Below the pieces are notes generated by a model, which made no database searches, was not told the origin of the DNA, and worked only from the letters and a program-made list of their open reading frames with translations. Source: an uncultured Oscillospiraceae bacterium (GTDB lineage Bacteria > Bacillota > Clostridia > Oscillospirales > Oscillospiraceae). From it: a stretch of 35,722 nucleotides of DNA. The position numbers were made by a program, and so were the translations under genes. Shown here piece by piece: positions 24,901-32,636 of this stretch (its first letter is position 1; each line of letters starts with the position of its first letter). The stretch lies in assembly GCA_947629955.1 (NCBI GenBank), contig CANRFT010000021.1:1-35722 (forward strand), read 5' to 3'.

Positions 24901-25047
24901 GGTGCTGGAGGTGCCGAGGAATTTGTCGATGTCAGTGCGGAATCCGTTGACGATGTTTGTGCCCACCAGAGCAAACGCGGTGACGCAGGCGCACAGGGTC
25001 GTCAGGCCGCGCCAAATTCTCTGGGAAGCACGGTTATTGCCTTTCAT
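21958..25047 (-). CDS. Circularly permuted GH3 glycoside hydrolase, membrane-tethered at both ends
   Basis: A 1029-residue beta-glycosidase whose GH3 domains are in swapped order. The GH3 C-terminal domain comes first (about 85-360: EEGTVLLKNNGALPL, LLGFSS, GLPGGYGFYGVCDILDGTVNPSGRLSDTY), then a fibronectin-III-like domain (about 430-545), then the (beta/alpha)8 domain (about 600-960) with KHIAFNDSEVNRTG and the nucleophile Asp911 in GLMSEDFIM. A hydrophobic helix at about 14-35 anchors the N-terminus, and another near the end (VEVVFAVLTVLSAVMYF, then RSRSKK) anchors the C-terminus, so the enzyme faces outside. Beta-glucosidase or beta-xylosidase activity is likely. GAGGAGGAAT precedes the start. 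Confidence 0.92.
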   Translation of the reverse strand: MKGNNRASQRIWRGLTTLCACVTAFALVGTNIVNGFRTDIDKFLGTSSTKVITEDADPSEIYTYASDYTSTTDLVHAIADVAERMSEEGTVLLKNNGALPLSADEKGKISLLGFSSYHPVMGGIMGSSLTPNSGTDADTVDFVGALKARGFSYNSTLESMYASLESSYVTEVASWGGTITYNTITAPANSDGSFFTSKEPSQSALDGASAGWKDSMNDYNVMIVTIARAGSENANYTPGTAGVDPAQNLNQTDPLGLSDDERDLIQAAIDAKASNGGKVIVLLNNASAMEIQELADNDGIDAMLQIGLPGGYGFYGVCDILDGTVNPSGRLSDTYAVDNELSPAAQNYGFLMWANAQPELNINSAIVEAEGIYTGYKYYETRYADTVMGQGNANSATGSTGGAWAYANEVTYPFGYGLSYTTFEQTLDSVTVDLAAKTATAKVTVKNTGSVAGKDAVQLYVSVPYTDYDKQHGVEKAGIQLLDYAKTGEIAPGASETVEITADLTYMASWDSTASNAAGTTGNYILDAGTYYFSVGNSHEALNNVLAAQGYTTANGMTADGSAANVQTWELADLDSSTFAATKNGTNVENQLADMDLNHWMPGTVTYLSRADWEGTFPKTYSNLTATDEMVTVMKNDNYQMQSTGSDVTFGAENDLTLASLKGISDLSDPAWDLLMDQITLEECMIRTGFGGTSTKAIPSIMSPETIQNDGPNGIYSYPLSQYANTDKSSGDPCAIDSNDPNAGYMAGVMGNETIVAQTFNKGLAEEYGKVMGNYSLWSNLTIWWGIGVNLHRVPYNARNHEYYSEDAVLSAFQGAATIKGAQAYGVIAAPKHIAFNDSEVNRTGVATFMTEQKAREGELRAMQASIEDAKALGAMTAYNRVGVYTDNAHPTLLKNIVRGEWGFQGLMSEDFIMDPSYVTLKEAVLNGVTMSCNTGDNSIDAVSGYYSYWTVANVQDDPELTAALKQAMKWQAYALANSNAMDGYSSNTRVESVRTWYDNALTAVEVVFAVLTVLSAVMYFRSRSKKSA

Positions 25048-25112
25048 AATATTCCTCCTCTTTCATTTATCGATCCGGAGCCGGCAGGGAGACCGGCTCA
25101 TGAATCACAAGG

Positions 25113-26573
25113 TTATTTTTTGCGCTCGGCAATGGCCTTCTGCTCGTCCTTCAGGTTCTTTTCCACCGTCCACAGGAGCATCAGAACGGCGCAGACGGCG
25201 TAGGCGACGGTCTCGATCCAGATGTAGCTGATGCCGATGGCCACCTGGGTGTTCACGTTCTGGACCATGCCGGCGGCGGCAGCGGCGTCCTCAGGGGGAG
25301 CCACATAGCCGGAGCCGTTCAGCAGGGCCATGAACACGGCGTTCATGATGGGAGTCGCCGCCACCATGACGGAGCTGTAGATAGACATGGTCAGGCCGTC
25401 AGTGCGGATGTTGTGCTTGTACTCGATGTGGTCGATGACGTCGGCCAGCATGGCCAGAATCAGATAGGCGGCCGGGGAGGAGCCCAGGCACTTCAGCGCT
25501 ACGCCGATGGCGGTGGGGACGATGGCGCCGTTGCCCAGGCCGGCGATCACGCCGCCGATGACGCCCAGGACCATGCCGGCGAAGACCACCATCCGCTTGC
25601 CGAACTTATTGGACAGCGGCACCACGAACACGGCGGCCACCGCCATGGGGATGGCGCCCAGCACGGCCAGGATGGTCTGCACGGTGCCCCAGCCGCCGGC
25701 GATGCCGGTGGAGTCCACCACCCACTGGCAGAAATAGCTCATGGAGCCGTTCTTGATGGCGCCGGAGCACTGGAAGAACAGGTAGAACAGGATCACGATC
25801 CACCACCACTTCTCGGTGGTGACGGCCTTCAGCTGGTCGCCGATGGAGGGGGCGCCGGGCTGCTGAACGTCGGCGGCGCTGTTCATGCTCTCCTCGGTGA
25901 CGCGCTCACGGGTGAACTGGAACTGGAGGAAGATGGTCAGGGCGGTGAAGATGGCTACGCCCACCATCACCAGGGTCCACATGGTCTGGCTGTTGCCCAG
26001 CACGTTGGCCACCAGGATGGGGAAGATCATGGAGCCCACGCCCATGACGCCCAGGCCGGCGATGTTGGTGAAGGAGGCCAGAGAGGCCCGCTGCCCGCTG
26101 TCCCGGGTGGAGACGGGGACCAGGGTGGAGTTGGCGGTGTTGTAGATGGGGTAGGCGATGGAATAGTACAGGTTGTAGGCGATGGCCACCCACACCATCT
26201 TCGCCACGCCCTCAAAGGGGACGATGAACATCAGCAGGCTGGCCACGGACAGGGTCAGGGCGGACAGCAGCACCCAGGGGCGGGCCTTGCCGGCCATGGT
26301 GCGGGTGCGCTCGATGAGCTGGCCCACGATCAGGTTGGCGGCCACGATGAAGACGGTGGACACCAGCTGCAGGCCGGACAGGAACGCGGTGTCCAGCTGC
26401 AGCACGTCGGTAAAATACTTGTTCAGGAAGCTGGTGAAGATGCCGGAGGACAGCAGTGCGCCGAAGGGGCCGATCAGGTAGCCGATCAGCATTTCCGGCA
26501 TGTGCACGTCCTGGGACTTGATCTTGGAGCTGAGCAGCGGATTGCCCCAGATCCCTTGCTTTTCTTTGCTCAT
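25113..26573 (-). CDS. GPH-family glycoside/sugar cation symporter
   Basis: A 486-residue transporter of the glycoside-pentoside-hexuronide family (MFS fold, about 12 helices). Family marks are FLNKYFTDVLQLDTAFLSGLQLV near the start, GQLIERTRTMAGKARPWVLLSA in the loop between helices 2 and 3, and LADVIDHIEYKHNIRTDGLTMSIYSS near the end. It probably imports a rhamnose- or glucose-containing oligosaccharide or glycoside with H+ or Na+ for the cytoplasmic GH78. It lies 62 bases after the rhamnosidase stop and 65 before the GH3 gene, all one strand, so one transcript is likely. Substrate is inferred from context only. Confidence 0.9.
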   Translation of the reverse strand: MSKEKQGIWGNPLLSSKIKSQDVHMPEMLIGYLIGPFGALLSSGIFTSFLNKYFTDVLQLDTAFLSGLQLVSTVFIVAANLIVGQLIERTRTMAGKARPWVLLSALTLSVASLLMFIVPFEGVAKMVWVAIAYNLYYSIAYPIYNTANSTLVPVSTRDSGQRASLASFTNIAGLGVMGVGSMIFPILVANVLGNSQTMWTLVMVGVAIFTALTIFLQFQFTRERVTEESMNSAADVQQPGAPSIGDQLKAVTTEKWWWIVILFYLFFQCSGAIKNGSMSYFCQWVVDSTGIAGGWGTVQTILAVLGAIPMAVAAVFVVPLSNKFGKRMVVFAGMVLGVIGGVIAGLGNGAIVPTAIGVALKCLGSSPAAYLILAMLADVIDHIEYKHNIRTDGLTMSIYSSVMVAATPIMNAVFMALLNGSGYVAPPEDAAAAAGMVQNVNTQVAIGISYIWIETVAYAVCAVLMLLWTVEKNLKDEQKAIAERKK

Positions 26574-26635
26574 GGGGATTCATCCTTTCTTGCGTTATTT
26601 TGATTCCCGAACCTCTCTCGAGAAAATCAACAAAA

Positions 26636-29197
26636 TCAAAGGGCGCAGGAGGCGGTGTGGACGCCGCTGGCCAGGTCCTGTTCAGAGCCGTCGGGCAGGG
26701 TCAGCCGGCAGCGGGTCCCCACGGGCACCCGGACGGTGACGGTGAAGGTCCCGCCCTCCGCTTTCCAGCCGGAGGACACCCGGCCGTAGGGGGTGTCCAC
26801 ATGGGCCTTGGCCCAGGTGAGACCGCCGCCCACCAGGGGCTTCACGGCAAAGGACTTATATCCGGGCTCCACGGCCTCGATGCCCGCCACCCGGCGGTAG
26901 AGGAAGTCGCCCACCGCGCCGCTGGCGTAGTGGTTGTAGGAGATCATCATGTCGGTGCCGTCGTCCCCGATGGGGCACACCCCGTTCTCGTCCAGGCCGT
27001 CCCAACGCTCCCAGATGGTGGTGGCCCCCACTTTGACCTCATACAGCCAGGAGGGGCATTCGGTGTTCAGCAGCATCCTGAACGCCGTGTCGGCGTGGCC
27101 ATTGTCGGCAAGGGCGAACAGGATGAAGGGGGTGCCGGGGAAGCCGGTGCCGATGCGGTACTCATTCTTCTCCACCAGCGCCGCCAGATTGTCCGCCGCC
27201 CTGGCCTTGACCTCCGGCGTGGGGAACATGTCCAGGTACAGGGGCAGCACATAGGCGGTCTGGAACTCGTCGCCCAGGAGTTTGCCGTTCCCGTCGGTGA
27301 GGACGGAGCAGTAGGCGTCGGCCACCTTTTCGCTCAGATCTTTGTAATGGGCGGCGTCGGCGGTCTCGCCCAGGATCTCCGCGATCCTGGCCACCAGGCC
27401 GCTGGTGTTTTTCAGACTGGCGGTGGCCGTCCATTTGGACCGGGCCTGCCACTGGCCCATCTGAGGCACATCGGGGGCCACCCAGTCGCCGAAGTGGAAC
27501 ACCGCCGGGGTGTGCCAGATGTACCTGTTCTTGCCGAAGCTCAGCAGCCCCGCCCAGAAGGTACACGCCTTCACGTACTTCTTCATCACGGGGTAGTTCC
27601 GGCGGAGGATCTCCACATCCCCTCTCGCCCGGTACTCCGCCCAGGGCACCAGGATACAGGCGTCGTCCCACCAGTCCACCGCCATGTCCGGCATGGTGGC
27701 GGGGAAGCCGTAGCTCTGCCGGGGCACCGTGTTGGGGATGCCGCCGCCGGGGAACTGCTCCGCCTTCACGTCCAGCAGCCACTTGTCCAGAAAGCGGCTC
27801 ATATCGAAGTTGAAGCAGGCGGTGGGGGAGAACACGGCGATATCGCCGGTCCAGCCCATGCGCTCGTCCCGCTGGGGGCAGTCGGTGGGGATGTCCATAA
27901 AGTTGGACTTGGCTCCCCAGACGATGTTGCTCTGGAGCCGGTTGAGCATCTCATTGGAACAGGCGAAATCGCCGATGCGCTCCATATCGGAGTACAGGGC
28001 CACGCCGGTGACCGACACGTTCTCTTTGGCGATCCCCTCCACGCTGATGTAGCGGAAGCCCATGTAGGTGAGCCGGGGGGCGTAGGTCTGTTCTCCGTCC
28101 GCACAGATATAGGTGGCTGTGGCCTTGGCGGTGCGGAGGAACAAGGTGTTCAGGGTGCCGTCGGGGTTCAGGATCTCCGCGTGCCTGACCACAACGGTCT
28201 GGCCCTTTTTCCCCTTCAGCTTCAGTTCCACCACGCCGGCAAAGTTTTGGCCAAAGTCATAGATTAGCGAGCCGTCGGGCCGTTCTGTGCAGGACACCGG
28301 CTCCAGCCGCTCGTGAGCCTTGACGGGGGCGCTGTAATCGGCCATGATCCTGGGATCGATCTTCAGCTTTTCGGGGGCGGCCGCGCCCCAGGAGGCGCTG
28401 CCGTAGCCTGCCTCCGTGGCGTCGTAGGTCTCGCCGTCGTAGAGGTCGGCCATCCTGTAGGGGCCGCCCTGGGTGACGGACCAGCTCTCGTCGGTGCCGA
28501 TGACCTCCTCCGTTCCGTCGGTGTAGGTGATGCGCAGCTCCAGCAGCAGGGCCTGCCGGTCGGCGGTGATGCGGTTGGCCCGGGTGAACACGAAGGAGCC
28601 CACCGCCCAGCCGCCGGCTACCACCACGTCGATGGTGTCGTCCCCGGTGAGCAGATCGGTGACATCGTAGGTCTGGTACTGTAGGTTGGCCTTATAGGAG
28701 GTGAAACCGGGGGCAAAATACCGGTCCCCTACCTTTTTTCCGTTGAGATCCAGCTCATAGATGCCCATGGCGGTGGCATAGACGCGGGCTTTTGCCACCG
28801 GCTTTTGCGTCTTGACGCTCCGGCGGAAGGTCATGGGCACGGGGCTGACCTTTTTCTCGGTGAACTGATAGCGGGGGTCGCTGATCCACTGCCCCGCCCA
28901 GGGGGTGTCCAGCCGCCCGGTCTCGAAGGAGACCTCCGCCTCCGCAGTCTCCCCGGCGTCGTCCTCCGCGGTGAGACGGGCGGTGTAGAACGTGAAGGGC
29001 TCCAGCGCCGGGCCGCCGTAGGGCACGGCGATCTGGGAGCCGGTCTCTGTCTGCCAGTTCCCCACCCGGAGCACGGCCTTTTTCAGCGTGACGTTCTCCC
29101 GGTCGCTGTCCACGGTGAAGGAAAAGCGGGGACGCTCCACATCGGTGACGCAGCCGGCCGACAGGTTTTCCACGGTGAATCGCGTGATCTTCAGCAT
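26636..29197 (-). CDS. Alpha-L-rhamnosidase (GH78)
   Basis: Cuts terminal alpha-L-rhamnose from glycosides. The 853-residue protein has N-terminal beta-sandwich domains (KITRFTVENLSAGCVTDVERPRFSF, a Fn3-like start typical of GH78), a middle beta domain with MGIYELDLNGKKVGD, and an (alpha/alpha)6 barrel with TDCPQRDERMGWTGD (catalytic acid Glu445) and IWERWDGLD (Glu730, candidate base). No signal peptide, so it acts in the cytoplasm on imported sugar. The frame is open to 29314, but the promoter -10 lies at 29253-29258, so the ATG at 29197, with GGAGGGGA upstream, is the true start. It leads the six-gene operon. Confidence 0.93.
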   Translation of the reverse strand: MLKITRFTVENLSAGCVTDVERPRFSFTVDSDRENVTLKKAVLRVGNWQTETGSQIAVPYGGPALEPFTFYTARLTAEDDAGETAEAEVSFETGRLDTPWAGQWISDPRYQFTEKKVSPVPMTFRRSVKTQKPVAKARVYATAMGIYELDLNGKKVGDRYFAPGFTSYKANLQYQTYDVTDLLTGDDTIDVVVAGGWAVGSFVFTRANRITADRQALLLELRITYTDGTEEVIGTDESWSVTQGGPYRMADLYDGETYDATEAGYGSASWGAAAPEKLKIDPRIMADYSAPVKAHERLEPVSCTERPDGSLIYDFGQNFAGVVELKLKGKKGQTVVVRHAEILNPDGTLNTLFLRTAKATATYICADGEQTYAPRLTYMGFRYISVEGIAKENVSVTGVALYSDMERIGDFACSNEMLNRLQSNIVWGAKSNFMDIPTDCPQRDERMGWTGDIAVFSPTACFNFDMSRFLDKWLLDVKAEQFPGGGIPNTVPRQSYGFPATMPDMAVDWWDDACILVPWAEYRARGDVEILRRNYPVMKKYVKACTFWAGLLSFGKNRYIWHTPAVFHFGDWVAPDVPQMGQWQARSKWTATASLKNTSGLVARIAEILGETADAAHYKDLSEKVADAYCSVLTDGNGKLLGDEFQTAYVLPLYLDMFPTPEVKARAADNLAALVEKNEYRIGTGFPGTPFILFALADNGHADTAFRMLLNTECPSWLYEVKVGATTIWERWDGLDENGVCPIGDDGTDMMISYNHYASGAVGDFLYRRVAGIEAVEPGYKSFAVKPLVGGGLTWAKAHVDTPYGRVSSGWKAEGGTFTVTVRVPVGTRCRLTLPDGSEQDLASGVHTASCAL

Positions 29198-29252
29198 GAC
29201 AATTCCCCTCCGTGTCCATAATTGTATGATTTCGAGGATGCAATTTGTGCAC

Positions 29253-29281
29253 ATTATAACAAGCCCGTTTTTGATTGTGAA
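29253..29281 (-). promoter_or_regulatory. Promoter of the GH78 operon
   Basis: Read on minus: TTCACA (29281-29276), 17 bases, TATAAT (29258-29253), preceded by TG for an extended -10. The start of transcription is expected near 29246, giving a leader of about 50 bases. Confidence 0.8.
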
Positions 29282-29295
29282 GATTCTCTGCGCAA

Positions 29296-29325
29296 TCCGT
29301 TGATTTTTCCGCACAATCCGTTAGG
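29296..29325 (-). promoter_or_regulatory. LytTR response-regulator double binding site
   Basis: TCCGTTGAT (29296-29304) and TCCGTTAGG (29317-29325) on the plus strand both fit the LytTR consensus [TA][AC][CA]GTTN[AG][TG]. They are separated by exactly 12 bases (21-base period, two helical turns). The pair is centred about 64 bases upstream of the predicted start of the GH78 operon, where AgrA/LytR-type activators bind. The likely binder is the LytTR regulator encoded 1.4 kb away. Confidence 0.78.
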
Positions 29326-29346
29326 GAAACTGTAAACTTTCCACAA

Positions 29347-29390
29347 GAAAAGCGCCCCGGAATTTGGCATTTTGCCAAACCGGGGCGCTG
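29347..29390 (-). terminator. Terminator of the kinase/regulator operon
   Basis: AGCGCCCCGG (29351-29360) pairs with CCGGGGCGCT (29380-29389), with an inner GGC/GCC pair; on minus it is followed by TTTCTT. It separates the sensor kinase gene from the GH78 promoter region. Confidence 0.85.
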
Positions 29391-29403
29391 GAACGGATTT
29401 GAT

Positions 29404-30723
29404 TTACCGGGCGGCGGGGCGGGGGATGAGCACTCCCAGCACAAACCAGCCGTTTTCCGCCTTGAGGGTCATGGAGCCGCCGTATTTCTCCGCGGTGGCC
29501 CGGATGGACTTGAGGCCGTAGCCATGCCGGCCCTTATCCTTCTTGGTGGTCCGGGGCAGCTCGTTGTCCACCGTCAGGCCGTCCACGCAGCGGTTTTCCA
29601 CCCGGATGCGCAGGAAGCCCTTCTGCTGGCTCACCGAAAGGTGGATCAGCCGCTGATCCGGGTCCGGCAGGCAGCTCACGCCCTCGATGGCGTTGTCCAG
29701 CAGATTCCCGAACAGGGCGCTCAGGTCCACCGCGCTCATAAAGCCCAGGGCGGAGCCGTCCGCCACACTGGTCAGGGTGATGCCGTGATCCAGACACCAG
29801 GCGCTCTTTTGGGTCAGGATGGCGTCCAGCACCTTGTTCCCCGTCTGGTTCTGCGCCTCGTAGGTCCGGATGCCCTGTTCGATCTGATCCAGGCTGTCCA
29901 GCTTCTGCTCCGTGCCGATCTCCGCCCGGAGCATGGCGATCTGGTGCTTCAGGTCGTGATAGGTCCGGTTCACCCGGTCGATGGAGTCCTGGCTCTGCTG
30001 GTAGTTGGCGTACTGCATATCCAACACGTTCTGCAGGGCGCTCACCTCGTGGAGGGCATAGGAATCACACAGCTGAAGATGGTAGGCGAACAGGATGGCC
30101 ACCCCTCCCAGATAGACGATGGTGCGGATGTTGAAGGCCTCCGCCTCGATGTTGGTGGTGAAGGGGGACTCCAGAGAGGAGTAGCTGAGGCTGCTGAGGA
30201 TGTAGATGATGAGGGCGATGAGCACCGCCCCCAGGCAGGAGGGCCGGGAGGGGGCCAGCTCCTGCATTTCCCGGCGGTGGACCCGCTCCAGGAGGTACAT
30301 CCCCAGGTACACCGCCCCGCCCAACAGAAGGAGGAAGGCCGCCTCCGCCCACAGCGGCCTGAGCCAGTCAAGGCGCTGGCTGTAGTAGCTGTACAGCTGC
30401 CAGGCCAGCGACACCGTGAAGCCGCCCAGTATGAAAGCGCGGGCGCAGTAATACACGTGATGGGATATGTCCCCTTTGCAGAGGAGCAGGAAGGGCAGCA
30501 GGGTCAGCGCCGCGAATCCCGTCATGCCCAGGTTGAACGGGGCGCCGTCCAGCGGTGCGATGAGGGACATATAGGGGATCATCACCGCCAGCAGGACCGC
30601 GCCCGCGATCCCGCACTGCCACAGGGGCCTTCGCCGGGGCAGCAGGGTCAGATACACCAGGCAGGCCAGCCAATGGAATACCGCCGTCCACAGGGCGGGA
30701 ACATTCTGCAGTTCGCTGCTCAT
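29404..30723 (-). CDS. Sensor histidine kinase, AgrC-like (GHKL ATPase)
   Basis: A 439-residue kinase of the HPK10/AgrC type. The N-terminal half (about 1-220) holds six or more membrane helices and no extracellular domain. A dimerisation/phosphorylation segment has His256 in NRTYHDLKHQ. The C-terminal GHKL ATPase shows the N box NLLDNAIEG and the G box GHGYGLKSI. Its ATG at 30723 overlaps the regulator's TGA (ATGA), so the pair is coupled. No agrB/agrD peptide genes are nearby, so the ligand is unknown; a peptide, a sugar or an envelope cue are all possible. A longer frame to 30744 is rejected because of the overlap and lack of a ribosome site. Confidence 0.9.
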   Translation of the reverse strand: MSSELQNVPALWTAVFHWLACLVYLTLLPRRRPLWQCGIAGAVLLAVMIPYMSLIAPLDGAPFNLGMTGFAALTLLPFLLLCKGDISHHVYYCARAFILGGFTVSLAWQLYSYYSQRLDWLRPLWAEAAFLLLLGGAVYLGMYLLERVHRREMQELAPSRPSCLGAVLIALIIYILSSLSYSSLESPFTTNIEAEAFNIRTIVYLGGVAILFAYHLQLCDSYALHEVSALQNVLDMQYANYQQSQDSIDRVNRTYHDLKHQIAMLRAEIGTEQKLDSLDQIEQGIRTYEAQNQTGNKVLDAILTQKSAWCLDHGITLTSVADGSALGFMSAVDLSALFGNLLDNAIEGVSCLPDPDQRLIHLSVSQQKGFLRIRVENRCVDGLTVDNELPRTTKKDKGRHGYGLKSIRATAEKYGGSMTLKAENGWFVLGVLIPRPAAR

Positions 30724-31430
30724 TGGCCGACCTCGTTGACGCACCGGTTCAGGGCGTTCAGAAACGCCTTTTTCTTGGACCGGCTCACCTGGACCCGCGT
30801 GCCGTGGACGACGGCGTCCTCTCCGGAAAAGCCGTCCACATGCTCCAGATTCACCAGGTAGCCCTTGTTGCAGCGGAAGAAGGGCATGCCCGCCAGGCTC
30901 TCCTCCACGTCCCGCATGCTGCCGGCGGCGGACAGGTCGCCGTCCGCCGTGTGGTAGATCAGGTTGTGCCCGTCGATCTCGATATAGTAGATGCGGGAGC
31001 AGTCCACCTTGCTGGTGCCGTTTTTGTGGTTGACGACCAGATAGCGGCGGCGGTGCCGCTCCAGCCGCTCCAGCGCCCGGCGGAGGCTCTGGGAGAACGC
31101 AAAATAGGACACCGGCTTCAGGATGTAGTCCAGCGCGTCCACCGCGTAGCCCCGGATGGCGTAGGAGGCCAGGTTGGTGATGAACAGGATGACCACGCCG
31201 GCGTCCACCTTCCGGATCTCCTCGGCGGCGGTCATGCCGTCCACATATTTCATCTGGATATCCATGAGGATCACGTCGAACTCAGGCCGGTAGTCGCGGA
31301 CGATGTCCTCTCCGTCCTTAAAGACCCGGACGGAAAACTCATGGCCGGTTTCCCTGGAATACTGGTCCAGATACTCTCTCAGCTGCCCGCGGCAGATGGC
31401 ATCATCCTCCACCAAAGCGATGCGTGTCAT
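30720..31430 (-). CDS. LytTR-family response regulator
   Basis: A 236-residue regulator with a receiver domain (about 1-120; acidic pocket VEDD near residue 8, phospho-acceptor Asp57 in VILMDIQM) and a C-terminal LytTR DNA-binding domain (about 135-235; KNGTSKVDCSRIYYIEIDGHNLIYHT, FFRCNKGYLVNLEHV). It is first in a two-gene operon with the kinase. The double LytTR site at 29296-29325 ahead of the GH78 gene is its most probable target. GGGAGGGAAAGGCCT precedes the ATG at 31430. No LytTR site is seen in its own upstream region, so autoregulation through this motif is not supported. Confidence 0.93.
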   Translation of the reverse strand: MTRIALVEDDAICRGQLREYLDQYSRETGHEFSVRVFKDGEDIVRDYRPEFDVILMDIQMKYVDGMTAAEEIRKVDAGVVILFITNLASYAIRGYAVDALDYILKPVSYFAFSQSLRRALERLERHRRRYLVVNHKNGTSKVDCSRIYYIEIDGHNLIYHTADGDLSAAGSMRDVEESLAGMPFFRCNKGYLVNLEHVDGFSGEDAVVHGTRVQVSRSKKKAFLNALNRCVNEVGQ

Positions 31431-31570
31431 AGGCCTTTCCCTCCCGAACGCGATCTCAAAACCAGATCAGAACTGTACCCCACGGCGATGGAACTTCATA
31501 AAAAGCTGTACCCTGCCAAGAATAATACACATCTATCTATTATCATTTTACAGTTTTGCCCCGCAAATAC

Positions 31571-31589
31571 AACAACAAAATTTGTTGTT
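31571..31589. promoter_or_regulatory. Perfect 19-base palindrome in the divergent intergenic region
   Basis: AACAACAAA-A-TTTGTTGTT: two 9-base arms with perfect symmetry around a single base, in AT-rich DNA between the divergent regulator and AraC genes. It overlaps the likely -35 area of the minus-strand operon. An operator for an unidentified dimeric repressor is plausible. Confidence 0.5.
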
Positions 31590-31591
31590 TT

Positions 31592-31607
31592 ATATATCCG
31601 ATTTTGT
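31592..31607 (-). promoter_or_regulatory. Putative AraC-regulator box, copy upstream of the kinase/regulator operon
   Basis: On minus it reads ACAAAATCGGATATAT, identical over 16 bases to 32679-32694 ahead of rhaB. It points toward the response-regulator gene. See the finding on the shared box. Confidence 0.6.
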
Positions 31608-31615
31608 GATTTTTC

Positions 31616-31645
31616 TTGACAGACCGGCCCCCTTTGCGATAGCAT
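31616..31645 (+). promoter_or_regulatory. Possible promoter of the AraC-family gene
   Basis: TTGACA (31616-31621), 18 bases, TAGCAT (31640-31645). The implied start of transcription falls at the ribosome site GGAGG (31651-31655), leaving almost no leader, so the assignment is only moderate. Confidence 0.45.
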
Positions 31646-31663
31646 GGAGCGGAGGTGTTCTCT

Positions 31664-32632
31664 GTGCGGGAAAACATTGTCCGGCGGCTTGCCGAAGTCA
31701 CGGAGGAGGAACAGCGCATCCTGCGGGGCGAACCCATAGATATGTCCTATTACAACCGGACCGGGGACGCGGTGATGGACCCCTCTCGCATCCTGCCGGG
31801 GAGCAGACTGTTCGGCATCCGCACCCATACCCGCTTTGCCGACTTTCCCCGCCACAGCCACAGCTATGTGGAGATGATCTACCAGGTCCGGGGCTCCACC
31901 TCCCACGTCATTGACGGGAAAGAGCCCCTCACCTTGAGGGCGGGCAGCCTGCTGCTGCTGGGCCGGAGCACGGAGCATGAGATCAGGGCCGCCGGGCGGG
32001 ACGATATCGCCGTCAACTTCATCCTGGTGCCCGCCTTTTTCGACAACGCCGCCATCAGCATCGGCGGCAGCAGCGCCCTGTCCGTCTTTTTGCAGAACAA
32101 CCTGCGCCGGGAGGCCCCCGTGCGCTCCCATCTGGTTTATGACGTGTCCGGCGAGACCGCGCTGGAGAACCTGCTGGAAAACCTGGTGCTGCTGGAGCTG
32201 GAGGGCGCCCCGCTCCAGCGGCAGGATCTTCAGCAGAGGACCCTGGAGCTGCTGTTCCACCATCTGTCCGGCCAGTCCGCCAAGCTGGTGGTCCGGGGGA
32301 AGCGGGAGCGGGAGCAGGCCGTGGTGCTCTCCGCCTTGTCCCGCATCGAGTCCGATGTGCAGTGTACCCTCTCCGCCCTGGCGGAGGAAAACGGCATGGA
32401 GATTTCCTCCCTCAGCCGCCTGATCCGCCGGCATACGGGCTGCACCTTTACCGAACTGCTCCACACGGCCCGGTTCAACCGGGCGGTGGCCCTGCTGGCG
32501 GACACGGACCTGAGCGTGGCCGATATCGCCATCGCCGTGGGGTATGAGAATACCGCCTTTTTCTATCGTAATTTCGCCAGACGCTTTGGCTGTACCCCGG
32601 CGGAATACCGCGCCGCCCACCGCCGCGCATGA
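31664..32632 (+). CDS. AraC-family transcriptional regulator
   Basis: A 322-residue activator with an N-terminal cupin-like sugar-binding domain (about 45-150: RHSHSYVEMIYQVRGSTSHVIDGKEPLTLRAGSLLLLG) and a C-terminal pair of helix-turn-helix motifs (about 220-320), with the family signature LSVADIAIAVGYENTAFFYRNFARRFGCTPAEYR. The GTG at 31664 sits 8 bases after GGAGG; GTG 31655 overlaps this site and is less likely. Given the position next to rhaB and the isomerase gene, it probably senses L-rhamnose or a related sugar, like RhaS/RhaR. A 16-base box repeated before rhaB and before the LytTR operon is its likely target. A terminator follows. Confidence 0.92.
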   Translation: MRENIVRRLAEVTEEEQRILRGEPIDMSYYNRTGDAVMDPSRILPGSRLFGIRTHTRFADFPRHSHSYVEMIYQVRGSTSHVIDGKEPLTLRAGSLLLLGRSTEHEIRAAGRDDIAVNFILVPAFFDNAAISIGGSSALSVFLQNNLRREAPVRSHLVYDVSGETALENLLENLVLLELEGAPLQRQDLQQRTLELLFHHLSGQSAKLVVRGKREREQAVVLSALSRIESDVQCTLSALAEENGMEISSLSRLIRRHTGCTFTELLHTARFNRAVALLADTDLSVADIAIAVGYENTAFFYRNFARRFGCTPAEYRAAHRRA

Positions 32633-32636
32633 GCGC

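Noticed and set aside
21886-25203. Plus-strand open frame of 1105 codons opposite the GH3 gene
   Set aside because: Low-complexity Gly/Val/His/Ala composition and no ribosome site; it is a shadow of the GH3 gene.
29198-29314. N-terminal extension of the GH78 protein
   Set aside because: The extension covers the promoter -10 and -35, so it cannot be transcribed from that promoter.
31431-31663. LytTR site in the regulator's own upstream region
   Set aside because: ACAGTTTTG resembles the consensus but fails at one fixed position and has no partner 21 bases away.
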